From Mytilisepta virgata (Eukaryota; Mollusca; Bivalvia; Mytilida; Mytilidae), in contig CM051521.1 in assembly GCA_028015205.1 (NCBI GenBank), positions 99,114,513 to 99,178,512 on the forward strand: a DNA stretch of 64,000 nt, given 5' to 3'. Made by a program: the position numbers and the translations under genes. How positions within the stretch are numbered: the stretch's first letter is position 1; every line of letters begins with the position of its first letter. The notes beneath the pieces were generated by a model. That model was not told the origin of the DNA. It ran no database searches and worked only from the letters and a program-made list of their open reading frames with translations. This document shows, piece after piece, positions 36,787 through 48,400 of this stretch.

Positions 36787-37207
36787 TTAGCAGGGAGATC
36801 ATTGTTAAAATTTACATTTCAGAATATCCTTAAAAAGGATGAGAGCTTACTTGTCACTAGATTCATGATGTTCAGATTAACAGAAAAGGCAAAACAAGTT
36901 CTTCAGACCACTAAGGTTATTATTTTCCTTGAATGACAATCAGTATTCTACAAATTGTATATAAAGAAAGTATTTAGACTTTAAAGGAATCACAAGAATC
37001 ATTGTACATCTTAGTCTATTTTATCATACCAACCAGTATTTTATGTCATTTTATATCAGGCATCCAATGTATTGTCTCTATGAAGGTTTCTCATTTTGTC
37101 CAGACAAAACATATAATATTGCTTCTAAATACCCGACAATTAATTTAATTGGCAGAGCCACAGAATCCAGTTCTTGTTATTATTTTTACAGATGGTGGTA
37201 GTAAGTT

Positions 37208-37690
37208 TTTTAGCTCAACTGTCCTAAAAGGACATGTGAGCTTTTGCTATCACTTCGCGTCCGTTGTAAACTTTTTCAAAGATCTTCTACCCTGAAACAA
37301 CTTAACCAATTACAGCCATACTTAGTCTGAATAATCCTTAGGGTATCTAGAATAAAGTATATTTTTTTATTTTCTTGTCTGTCGAGAAACATGGCCGCCA
37401 TGGCTAAAAATAGAACATAGGGGGTAAACTTCAGTTATTTGGCTTATATCTCAAAAACTAAAGCATTTAGAGCGAAACTGACAAGTAGTGAAAATGTTTA
37501 TAAGGTCAAGATATACCTAGCGTGAAATTTTCAGACGAATCAGTCAATCCATTTTCGGGTTAGTGCCCCTGAATTAATTTTAAGGAAGTTTTGCAGTTTT
37601 AGGTTATTAACTTGAATATTATTATAGATGAAGACAAACTGTAAACAGCAAAACTGTTCAAATCTCATGTTGTAATAATATACTGTACAT
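37208..37690 (+). mobile_element. Helentron-like element, GCTCACC family, 3'-truncated
   Basis: It begins TTAGCTCAACTGTCCTAAAA with GGACATGTGAGCT, as in the 41197 element, and follows it through aacatggccgccatggctaa and gtaaacagcaaaa. It stops just before the next element. Confidence 0.65.
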
Positions 37691-37712
37691 TTTTTGGTTT
37701 TCAATCAGTTTT

Positions 37713-38696
37713 TATACGACCGCAAAATTTTTGCGGTCGTATATTGGTATGACGTTGGCGTCGTCGTCCGAATACATTTGGTTTTCGCACTATAACTTTA
37801 GTATAAGTTAATAGAAATCTATGAAATTTAAACACAAGGTTTATGACCACAAAAGGAAGGTTGGGATTGAATTTAGGAGTTTTGGTCCCAACAGTTTAAG
37901 AATTAGGGGCCAAAAAAGGGCTCAATAAGCATTTTTGGTTTTCGCACTACAACTTTAGTATAAGTTAATAGCAATCTATGAAATTTAAACACAAGGTTTA
38001 TGACCACAAAAGGAAGGTTGGGATTGATTTTGGCAGTTTTGGTCCCAACAGTTTAAGAATTAGGGGCCAAAAAAGGGCCCAATAAGCATTTTTGGTTATT
38101 ATCTTGGTGTAAGGGAGCTAATCTAAACACATTTAAAGTAAAATGTTGTGTATGATTTGATAACCTCCCCTACAAGTCGTAAATTATGTATAAAGAAATG
38201 GGGGGGGGGGGGGGGGAGGTGAAAACAAAATTTAGGGGGGTTAATGAGAAATTGGGGGGGGGCAATTTTTTTCTAATTTCAGAAATTAAAAAGAAAATTT
38301 CAAATTTTTTTTTGCAAAAAAAGGGGGGGTGCCGGGGTTACAATAATTTTTATTGTTTTTTGTTTTTTTTTTTTTTTGGGGGGGGGGGGGGGGGTCAATG
38401 TGCAACTTCATAGTGTATTGCTCAAAAGCAAAAAAAGGGGTAAATTTTTTTTGGGGGGGGGGGGGGGGCAATTCGCCACAGCATATTGTATTGCACAAAA
38501 AGCAAAAAATTGAATAAAAATTCAAATCATATGACCAATTCTAAGTTCTTTGATTACAGTTATTCTGTGTCAAATATTTAATTACAATCCAAATTCAGAC
38601 CTGTATCAAGTGCGAATATTGTGTCCGTTTTTGCCCCAATTGTTCAGGGTTGGAGCTCTGCGGTCGTATCCAGCTGCGCTCAGCAAAGCAATTTAT
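37713..38696 (+). mobile_element. Helentron-like element, TACGACCGCA family, copy 1
   Basis: The 5' end is a perfect 31-nt palindrome with 15-nt arms TATACGACCGCAAAA. The 3' end has TGCGGTCGTA at 38659-38668, then the hairpin GCTGCGCtcaGCaaAGC (38673-38689) and an AT stretch. The interior has two units of about 150 bp and several pure G runs (38196-38215, 38380-38394, 38450-38468). Confidence 0.75.
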
Positions 38697-39200
38697 TGTT
38701 ATGTATTTTAATTGAAGCTTTCCACGGTTCGTATTTTGATTGGATAAAATTTATTGAAGTGTATTACATATACCATAAAACAATGATTGATTAGAAGGAT
38801 ACACAAGTGTTTGATGGAAAATTCAAACCTTGGTTTTCTGATTTACAAATGCAACTATTTTGCAAAATAAAATTGAATTTCATTTGAAAAAAATTTATGG
38901 AAAGGTCTTTGGAAAATTCTATCATTTCATCACCAATTGCAGCTAACATCTTTTATATCAAATGCTGAATTCTTATTGGTCCAGAATTTGAAAAATGTAT
39001 GCTTGAACTTATTATCCATTCAAATGAACTTAACTTCAAATTGAGAGTCAACAACAGCCAGTGACTATAAAAATTCTCATTTTACCTAATTTAGACTTTT
39101 CAAGTATGAAACCCTGAAAATTACTAACAGGATTACAAATATCTTTTTGAAGAGCGAAGATTCTGAAAACATCCAAGACATAAATAGAAAATTTAACACA

Positions 39201-39496
39201 ATGAGAACTAGCAGTAAAGATTTACATGATAAAATTCCTAAATGTTCATCTGATGATGACCATATCATAGATGAAGAAGAATTGGATGTAGTTGAAGACA
39301 CAGAATCAGGTTTATCATCTAGTGATTTTAATTGTGGTGTGTGTTATGAAATACTAGTTTTACCTACAACATTGCGATGTGGCCATAATTTCTGTAAACC
39401 ATGTTTAGCCAGCTGGTATTCAATCGCAAGGAAAATGGAATGTCCAGTTTGTAGACAGAGATATCATGAAAAACCTGCAGTTAACAATCTGCTTAG
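39201..39496 (+). CDS. BFAR: BFAR coding exon 1 (RING)
   Basis: Residues 1-99. The RING runs from CGVCYEILVLPTTLRCGHNF to CPVCRQRY, with all eight zinc ligands present. Human BFAR has CYDILVNPTTLNCGHSFC here. The donor is GTATGT, phase 2. The frame is open upstream to 39090 without an ATG, and an acceptor-like CTAACAG ends at 39130, consistent with a spliced 5' UTR. Confidence 0.95.
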
Positions 39497-42400
39497 GTAT
39501 GTACACGTACATTATATAAGCACTTTTTTATTTTCAGTAAAATCCTAAATTATGCACAGTTAAAAACTTAATTATTAAGTCTCGCAAACAAAGTGGGAGA
39601 CTTGTAGATTTTGATTTGGGATTTTTATTGAACATTTTTTCTTCCTCTTCAATTTTGTTTGTTCGAACTCTCAATAACCATCAGAGATATGGATCTGAGA
39701 TTTTCCATGAAAGATCAATGTTTCTAGATCTGCCTAATACTATTCCTTTTTTTATGGGGTTCACTGAGACGTATAATGAGGAGTTCAAAGAGGCTAGGGG
39801 TTTACTATAGGACCTTAGGGGAATTTTTTTTTCATCGAAAAACTCTACGAGAGTGACCAATAACCATCTCATTTCATATATTTTATTATACACCGTGACC
39901 ACACCTATTAAATGGCTATACCTCGTTCCTCTAAGGGGGTCATCCCGACCTCTCAAAATCAATAATTTTGAAAAATTTAATATGCAGTTAAAATCCATAG
40001 GTTTAAATCATATATTTTATTATTCTCCATAAAAAGACGCATTAAATGACATTTACCTCATTCTTTCAGTATGGTGATCCCCACCCCCATAAATCAATAG
40101 TGTCCAATTATCTTATAAACCATAAAAATCCCCACCCTAAACCATATATTTTCTTATTCCCCATGGTAAGACATACATAATGACACATACCTCGCTTCCC
40201 CAGGACTTATCACCACTCCCATCAAATCATCAATGTTCAATTATCTCATAAACCATTAAATTCCCCACCCCTAAACCATATATTTTCTTATTCCCCATGG
40301 TAAGATGCACCAAATGGCACATACCATGATTCCCCAGGGGGTTATCACCACTCCCATCAAATCAATAATGTTCAATTATCTCAAAAACCGTTAAAATCCC
40401 TACCCATAAACCATATATATATTTTCTAATCCCTATGGTAAGACATACCAAATGACACATACCTCGCTTCCCTAGGGGGTTATCACCACTCCCATCAAAT
40501 CAATAATGTTCAATTATCGCATAAACTGTTAAAATCCCTACCCCTAAACCATATATTTTCTTATTCCCCATGGTAAGACATACCAAATGACACCTACCTC
40601 GCTTCCCCAGGGGGTTATCACCACTGCCATCAAATCAATAATGTTCAGTTATATCCTAAACCGTTAAAATCCTCACTCCTAAACTATATATTTTCTTATT
40701 CTCCATGGTAAGACGCACCAAATGACACATACCTCACTCCCCCAGGGGGTTATCACTACTCCCATCAAATCAGTAATGTTCAATTTTTTCATAAACGGTT
40801 AAAATCCCCACACCTTAACCATATATTTTCTAATTCCCCATGGTAAAATGCACCAAATGACATATACTTTGCTTCCAAGAGGGGTAATCACCAGTCCCAT
40901 CAAGTCAATAATGTTCAGTTATCTCATAAACCTGTAAAATCCCCACCCCTAAACCATATATTTTCTTATTCCCCATAGTAAGATGCACCAAATGACACAT
41001 ACCTCGCTTCCCCAGGGTGTTATCACTCACATCAAATCAGTAATGTTCAATTATAAATTTTCTACAGTCAAGCGTGACGTCAGCATAATAGTGGCCCTGA
41101 GAGCAATGCGTATAAACAATACCGTGATTCCCCTTTAATCTTGAATTCTATAAAATTAAAAATCTGTAAGAAACCTGACTCCTAAACCGTATATTTTTAG
41201 CTCACCTGTCCTAAAAGGATGTGAGCTTTTGCCATCATTTGGCATCCATCGTCCGTCGTAAACTTTTTCAAAGATCTTCTCCTCTGAAACCACTGAACCA
41301 TTACAGCCATACTTAGTCTGAATGATCCTTGGGTATCTAGATTAAAGTTTGTGTTTTATTTTCTTGTCCGCCATGGCTAAAACATAGGGGTAAAATGCAG
41401 TTTTTGGTTTATATCTCAAAAACCAAAGCATTTAGAGTTATTGCCCCTGAATTGTTAATTTTAAGGAAATTTTGCAGTTTTAGGTTGTTATCTAGAATAT
41501 TATTATAGATAAAGACAAACTGTAAACAACAAAAATGTTCAGCAAAGTAAGATCTACAAATAAGTCAATATGAACAAAATTGTCAATTGACCCCTTATTA
41601 GAGTTTTTGCCCTTTAAAGAAAATTTTCACATTTTTTTCGTCATCTTCTCCTCTGAATCTACAGAATCAATTTCAGCCAAAGTTAGGCTGATAAATCCTT
41701 AGTGTATCTAGTATAAATTTTATGTTTTACTTTCTTTTCCATCGAGAAACAAGGCTGCCCTGGCTAAAAATAGAACATAGGTGAAAATGCACTTTTTGGC
41801 TCATATCTCGAAAACTAAAGCAGTGAGGGCAAAACTGACAAGTAGTCAGCAAAATCAAATACATTGTAACAATACCGCAAGTATGAACCATTATTTTGAT
41901 TGCCTATTCTTAAGTACTTTGACCAGGTCGATCATATGGAGTCAAAAAATGACAAGGATGTGGACGGAAATACGAAAACTCTATTTTTTCGACGATTTTC
42001 CAATTTTCCTAAAAAATACGTGTATTTTAGTGTTGAATAAATAGAGTAAGTATGATAAGCAGATAATAATGGTCTGACATTGTCACAGATGTTTAGGGCA
42101 TAACATGAAATAAATTAAATGGTAGCTGTACAAGTAAAATGGAGCATCAAGGGTCAAGGTCATTGAAAAATTCCATAGCAACCGATGAAACAGTCCCTAG
42201 CAACCATATATATTCGGGTTAAGGACCTTATGATTTACCTGTACAAGTCAAAAATAAAGGTCAAGGTCATTGAAAACATCCATAGCAACTGGTGAAAAGT
42301 CCCTAGCAACCATATATGTTTGGGTTCAGGCCCCTTCTGTTTAAGTCAAAATGGAAAATCAAGAATCAATGCCATTGAAAAAGTCCATAGCAACCAATGA

Positions 42401-45400
42401 AAAAGCCCATACCAACCGATGAAAAAGTCCCTAGCAACCATATATATTTGGGTTAAGGACCTTATAATTTACATGTACAAGTGAAAAAGAAAGGTCAAGG
42501 GTGAAGGTCATTAAAAAGTCCATAGCAACTGATGAAAAAGTCCCTAGAAACCATATATATTTGTGTTCAGGACCCTACAATTTACATGTTCAAGTCAAGA
42601 TTGAAGGTCAAGAGTCAATGCCATTAAAAAAGTCCATAGCAACCGATGAAAAAATTTCTAGAAACTGATGAAAAAGTCCCTAGCAACCTGGGTTCAGGAT
42701 TCTGTATTTTACATTGTAGCTGTACAGGTTAATATTAAGGAGAAAACTGTGATGTTATACATTAAATAGCAAAAATAATCTAGATCTACTGGTACACAAA
42801 AGATAACAGGTGAGCAATTCAGGCTCCTGGGAGCCTCTTGTCTTATTCTGCATGACAAAACGCATGAACCAATATATACCTCATTTATCCAAGGGTTCAT
42901 CAAAACCCCCTCGAATCATTAGTCTTTAATAATCTCTTAAAGCATTGAAATCCCTGCCCCAAAATCATATATTTTCTTTTTTCTCATGATAAGACCAACA
43001 GATTGATAAAAATCTAACACCCCCACCAAAGGGGGGGGTGGGGGAGATGTCATCCTCGCCCCTCAAATCAATAATTTTTAATTATTTCAAAATCCCATAA
43101 AATGTTTATCAATTGAACAGGTTTTAATAAGCAATCTTCAAATCTCATAAACCATTTAACTCAATACCCTGTAACCACATATATTTCTTATTTCCCATAT
43201 AAGAGACGCAATAAATGATATTACATATTGCCCGGGGAATGGGGGTATTCCCCCGTAAAAAATCAACAAAAGACATTGAGATCATGGCCCTTAATTATAA
43301 AACATTTTTATTCTTTGTGAAAAGCTCAGATATCCCCAGAGTTCATGTCCCACCCCTTTAAACACTGGATTTATCATCAGTGTTTCTGAATAGCTTCAAA
43401 ACTGCTGGCCAGGATAATCATTATGCCCATGACAAGACCTAGTGGATGCACAATTGGTATTGTGCGCAGGGAAAATTTACTATTCCCAGAAGATAATAAA
43501 TTGTTATATATCATATAAAATTCTCCAATAATATTTTATGCTAAACTGTATTGGTCTAAATTTTTGTCGAGCCTGCGACTTTAGTCGCAGAAAGCTCGAC
43601 ATAGGGATGGTGATCCGGCGGCGGCGGCGTTAACTCACTTCTTAAAAGCTTTATATTTTAGAAGGTAGAAGACCTGGATGCTTTATACTTTGTATATAGA
43701 TGCCTTATGTTACGAACTTTCCGTCTGTCATATGTACATTGTCCTTGACCTCATTTTCATGGTTCAGTGACTAATTGAAAAAAAATTAAAGATTTTTTGT
43801 AATGTTAATTTCTCTCTTATTATGAGTAATAGGATAACTATATTTGGTATGTGCGTACCTTACAAGGTCCTCATCCCCGTCAGACAGTTTTCAATTGACC
43901 TCGACCCAATTTCAAGGATCAGTGAACAAGGTTAAGTTTTGGTGGTCAAGTCCATATCTCAGATACTATAAGCAATAGGTGTAGTATATTTGGTGTATGG
44001 AAGGATTGTAAGGTGTACATGTCCAACTGGCAGGTGTCATCTGACCTTGACCTCATTTTCATGGTTCAGTGGTTATAGTTAAGTTTTTGTGTTTTGGCCT
44101 GTTTTTCGAATACTGTATGCAATAGGTCTACTATATTTGGTGTATGGAAGGATTGTAAGGTGTACATGTCCAACTGGCAGGTGTCATCTGACCTTGACCT
44201 CATTTTCATGGTTCAGTGGTTATAGTTAAGTTTTTGTGTTTTGGCCTGTTTTTCGAATACTGTATGCAATAGGTCTACTATATTTGGTGTATGGAAGGAT
44301 TGTAAGGTGTACATGTCCAACTGGCAGGTGTCATCTGACCTTGACCTCATTTTCATGGTTCAGTGGTTATAGTTAAGTTTTTGTGTTTTGGCCTGTTTTT
44401 CGAATACTATATGCAATAGGTCTACTATATTTGGTGTATGGAAGGATTGTAAGTTGTACATGTCCAACTGGCAGGTGTCATCTGACCTTGACCTCATTTT
44501 CATGGTTCAGTGGTGTGTTTTGGCCTGTTTTTCGAATACTGTATGCAATAGGTCTACTATATTTGGTGTATGGAAGGATTGTAAGGTGTACATGTCCAAC
44601 TGACAGGTGTCATCTGACCTTGACCTCATTTTCATGGTTCAGTGGTTATAGTTAAGTTTTTGTGTTTTGGCCTGTTTTTCGAATACTATATGCAATAGGT
44701 CTACTATATTTGGTGTATGAAAGGATTGTAAGGTGTACATGTCCAACTGGCGGGTGTCATCTGACCTTGACCTCATTTTCATGGTTCAGTGGTTATAGTT
44801 AAGTTTTTGTGTTTTGGCCTGTTTTTCGAATACTGTATGCAATATGTCTGATAGCATTTACTTTCATTAGAAATACACGACAGGCGAGACATTTTTGTGT
44901 GTCAACTCTTGTTTATTTTTTGTCTGATTTTTAAAGGACTTGTTTATTATGTTCCTTGCTGGAAAAAAATCACTTTCGATCAGTCTTTGTCTATATCTGT
45001 TATCGTTTTTGGGATATGAGGTGATGCGCAAATTTTTGAAACTTTTTGATTCTTCATCGGATTTGATGAATTTTTTGAAAATGATTCTTCACGTTTCCAA
45101 AATAAAAGGGTCAAAGGGGCCATGATAAGTTCCATGATACTAACCACATATCCTTACATTTTTATATGTATATTGAATTTTGTCTTGCCCCTACGCAAAT
45201 GAATGAAAATGAAAGAGAAAAATCCTGTTGTTATTGACCCTAGTGGGTAAAAGGTCAACAAGGTCACTTACTAAGAGGATGATATCTATCAAAAGATGAC
45301 ACTGATTTCGTTCTGTGGTTTTGCCCGTGTGTTTACTATAGCGTAATTTTTAAAACTGTAAACCCATTCATCTAAATACATGTATATTTTGTTAACCAGT

Positions 45401-48400
45401 TAAATTCATTTTTGCATGGTATTGCTCCTGGCTGGGATCATGATTGTCCAGTTGTTTTCTTTTTAATATTTTTTGTAGGCATTCTTGTTTTAAAAAGAAA
45501 TTAAGAGTTGTATTTCTTTATAGATATATTTAATTTTATTGGGTGAATATGCAACTCAGATATTTTTTATTATTTATTTGGTGTTAAATCTTTTAATTAT
45601 TTTATTTTCTGTCCTTACATGTACATCATATTGTAGATTTAATACAATATTGATACAAGGAAGACATCAATGTATCAGACATAATATGTAATAATAGATA
45701 TTATTTCATTTGCTTAGTCACAAATTAAAAAAATTTCTTGAGTTGCAATTGATCATTCTAATACATAATAGCCCTCGGCTCTCGGCTCTTCGAGGGTATT
45801 ATATAGCATATCATTTGCCGAGTGCGGTGATCATTTTATATAATTCAAACTACCCTGACTTGATATTGGGAGGACTTATCACAGAGGGTAAGAAGTCTTT
45901 TTTATTATTTTTATTTAATGAAACCGAATGCATTTTATAACACCATACAATAAAATCAGTTCTCGTAAACGGTTCAGAAATATTGGGAAATGTATCTGTC
46001 AATGCAGCATGTCGACAAGCAAAAGTTGATCAAATGGGACATTGTATGACTGTAAAAATCGGGTAACAAAAAATACCCATATCAAGATTCTCAAGTAACC
46101 TCTCCATTAAGTATGCATAAACATGATAGGAACAATTTCAGTCTCTGAAAAACAAATAATTTATTGAATACAATGTATAGATATCAGTTACTTCGTTTGG
46201 GAGACTTCGTAACAGTTCACTGTTAGAGTTATTACTCGTTGTTACTCATTGAGTTTGAATTTCGAAAACTTTAAGAAGTGTTTTCAGAAACATGATTTTT
46301 GGACAGGTAAGCTTTCTTATGTTACTTATTGTCTGGTCAACCAACCAACCAAAAAGGATCATTAAAGCCTATTATAGAAACCTCAAAGTCAATAACCTTT
46401 AAAGATATGAACATTGGTTTATGGCATTATTGATTCAAGGTAAAAAAAAATCATTTCTAAAAAGAACTTCATGCAAAAATCTGAACTTTGCATTTTGTAA
46501 AGTATGTTGCAGGGAACTGGGTATCTAGCATTTTGTATACTCAGTACATGCAATGGCAATATATTTTCATTACAAGTAGTTAAATGTGTATTCCAATACT
46601 AGTAGTTAATTTTACTGATTTGTGTTTTATCAAATAACCACAAAGTTATATGGTATATTTCATGTGTATTTCAAGTTAAACTTTATAATGGTCTATAATT
46701 GGTACATGTATAATCTATTACGGTATTTAAAACAGTCCATAGGTAAGCATAAGGTGATTTTAAATAACACCCCAATATGAAGGGTTGATACATGAAAAAT
46801 ATATGAGAATTTTGAATGGAAAACAAATACGAAATTATATCGTCACTGGTGGTCAAATTACAAAATAGCTGAAATTTTGGAATTGCACATATTGTGACAT
46901 ATATTTCAGATCTTTAATAGAGAAAACATTCAAAGATGAGATAAAGGAAAGAACAGAAAAATGCTTGACAACAGAAACAAAGAATGTAATATCTATTTAT
47001 GATAAAGCAATTAATATTGCTACAACTATGAGAACCAGCAATGTAAATCAACAGAGAAATGGTGGAGATTTTTGTTCAGGTTTCCTGTTCATGTTAGGCA
47101 TTGTTACAGTAAGTAAATTACACTTGGAATGTGTGTGAAAGATCTGGAATGCTAACCAAGATGGCTTCCCATGCATCCTATGGGAATGTCAACTTAAAGA
47201 TCACATAGCCAGTTGGAATCAAAATTTCCAGCCATGGTAATTATGTTGGTGAAAGAAATCTAGTTTCGGGATACAGATTTCTGGGATCCACTACTTATTG
47301 AGCATGTGACCGACACCACATTTATATTATCTGATGAAAAAAACATAAGTAAAACAGAATAAAACAAGTCTATATCTGTCCAATGGACACTACATGCCCC
47401 ACCATGATGTAAGTATTTAGTAAATAGAATTACATTTGTATATTGTTAACTTTGAAGTCCCTAATGATAGGGTAGATGACATACTATCTCTCAGTACTTC
47501 ATTAAAAACTACCTTCAACCTGAACCTTAACCTGGATTCTAATATTGAAATTCTATAAATTCAAAGTCGATGACCCATGACCTCAAGGTCACGGCATCCG
47601 TTTTGCATCAAAATGCTGCTGTTCATATCACAAGCTATCCATGTACAAACTTTTATGGTGGGGCCTTAACTCCATGAAAAACTACCTTAAACCTGAACCT
47701 TAATCTGGATTCTAATATTGAAATTCCATAAAGAAATTCAAAGTCGATGACCCATGACCTCAAGGTCACACCATCCATTTCGCATCAAAATGCTGCTGTT
47801 CATATCACAAGCTATCCCTGTACAAAGTTTCATGATGATACCATAACTTCTTTATGAAAAACTACCTTAAACCTGACCTTTACCTGGATTTTAATATTGA
47901 AATTCCATAAAGAAATTCAAAGTCGATGACCCATGACCTCAAGGTCACAGCAACTGTTTTGCATTAAAATGCTGCTGTTCATATCACAAGTTATCCATTT
48001 ACAAAGTTTTAGGATTATATCATAACTCCTTCATCCTTAAACCTGAACCTTTACATTGTACGTACATACATACAGATGGATGGACGGAAGGACAGATGCA
48101 CAGACCAAAGAACTAAAAACAAACCTGTTCTCAGTTTCTGGGATAATAATAAATTCCAGATGTAAATAAGTTTTCAATGTTAGGCATTGGATATTAGATT
48201 CTAGGAATTAGTTTCATATGACCTAATCTACTGTAACATTTAAACTAATAAATTTTTTTGAACTAATAAATTTGACAAATATATATAAATCCTTAAACTA
48301 AGTGAATTTTGTGTTTGTAGATTGCATATTTGGTTTGGTATTGGAGAAATATTGATGATGGATTATTGGTTAATAAGAAAGTGGTATATTGGAGTCCAGA

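Larger units (their letters stand above)
34903..39200. promoter_or_regulatory. divergent PARN/BFAR 5' region
   Basis: These 4.3 kb separate the PARN and BFAR start codons and must hold both promoters plus 5' UTRs. No TATA box or CpG-rich island was recognised. The part nearest PARN (34903-35470) is free of recognised mobile elements; the rest is filled with them. This suggests that the BFAR transcription start lies near 35 kb with a non-coding first exon, but no donor site was identified. Confidence 0.5.

Noticed and set aside
39616..39998. Open frames on both strands just after BFAR exon 1
   Set aside because: They fall in the 39577 mobile element and show no conserved protein features.
44383..44655. 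90-codon plus-strand frame in the 147-bp array
   Set aside because: It consists of repeated translation of a non-coding tandem core with period divisible by three.
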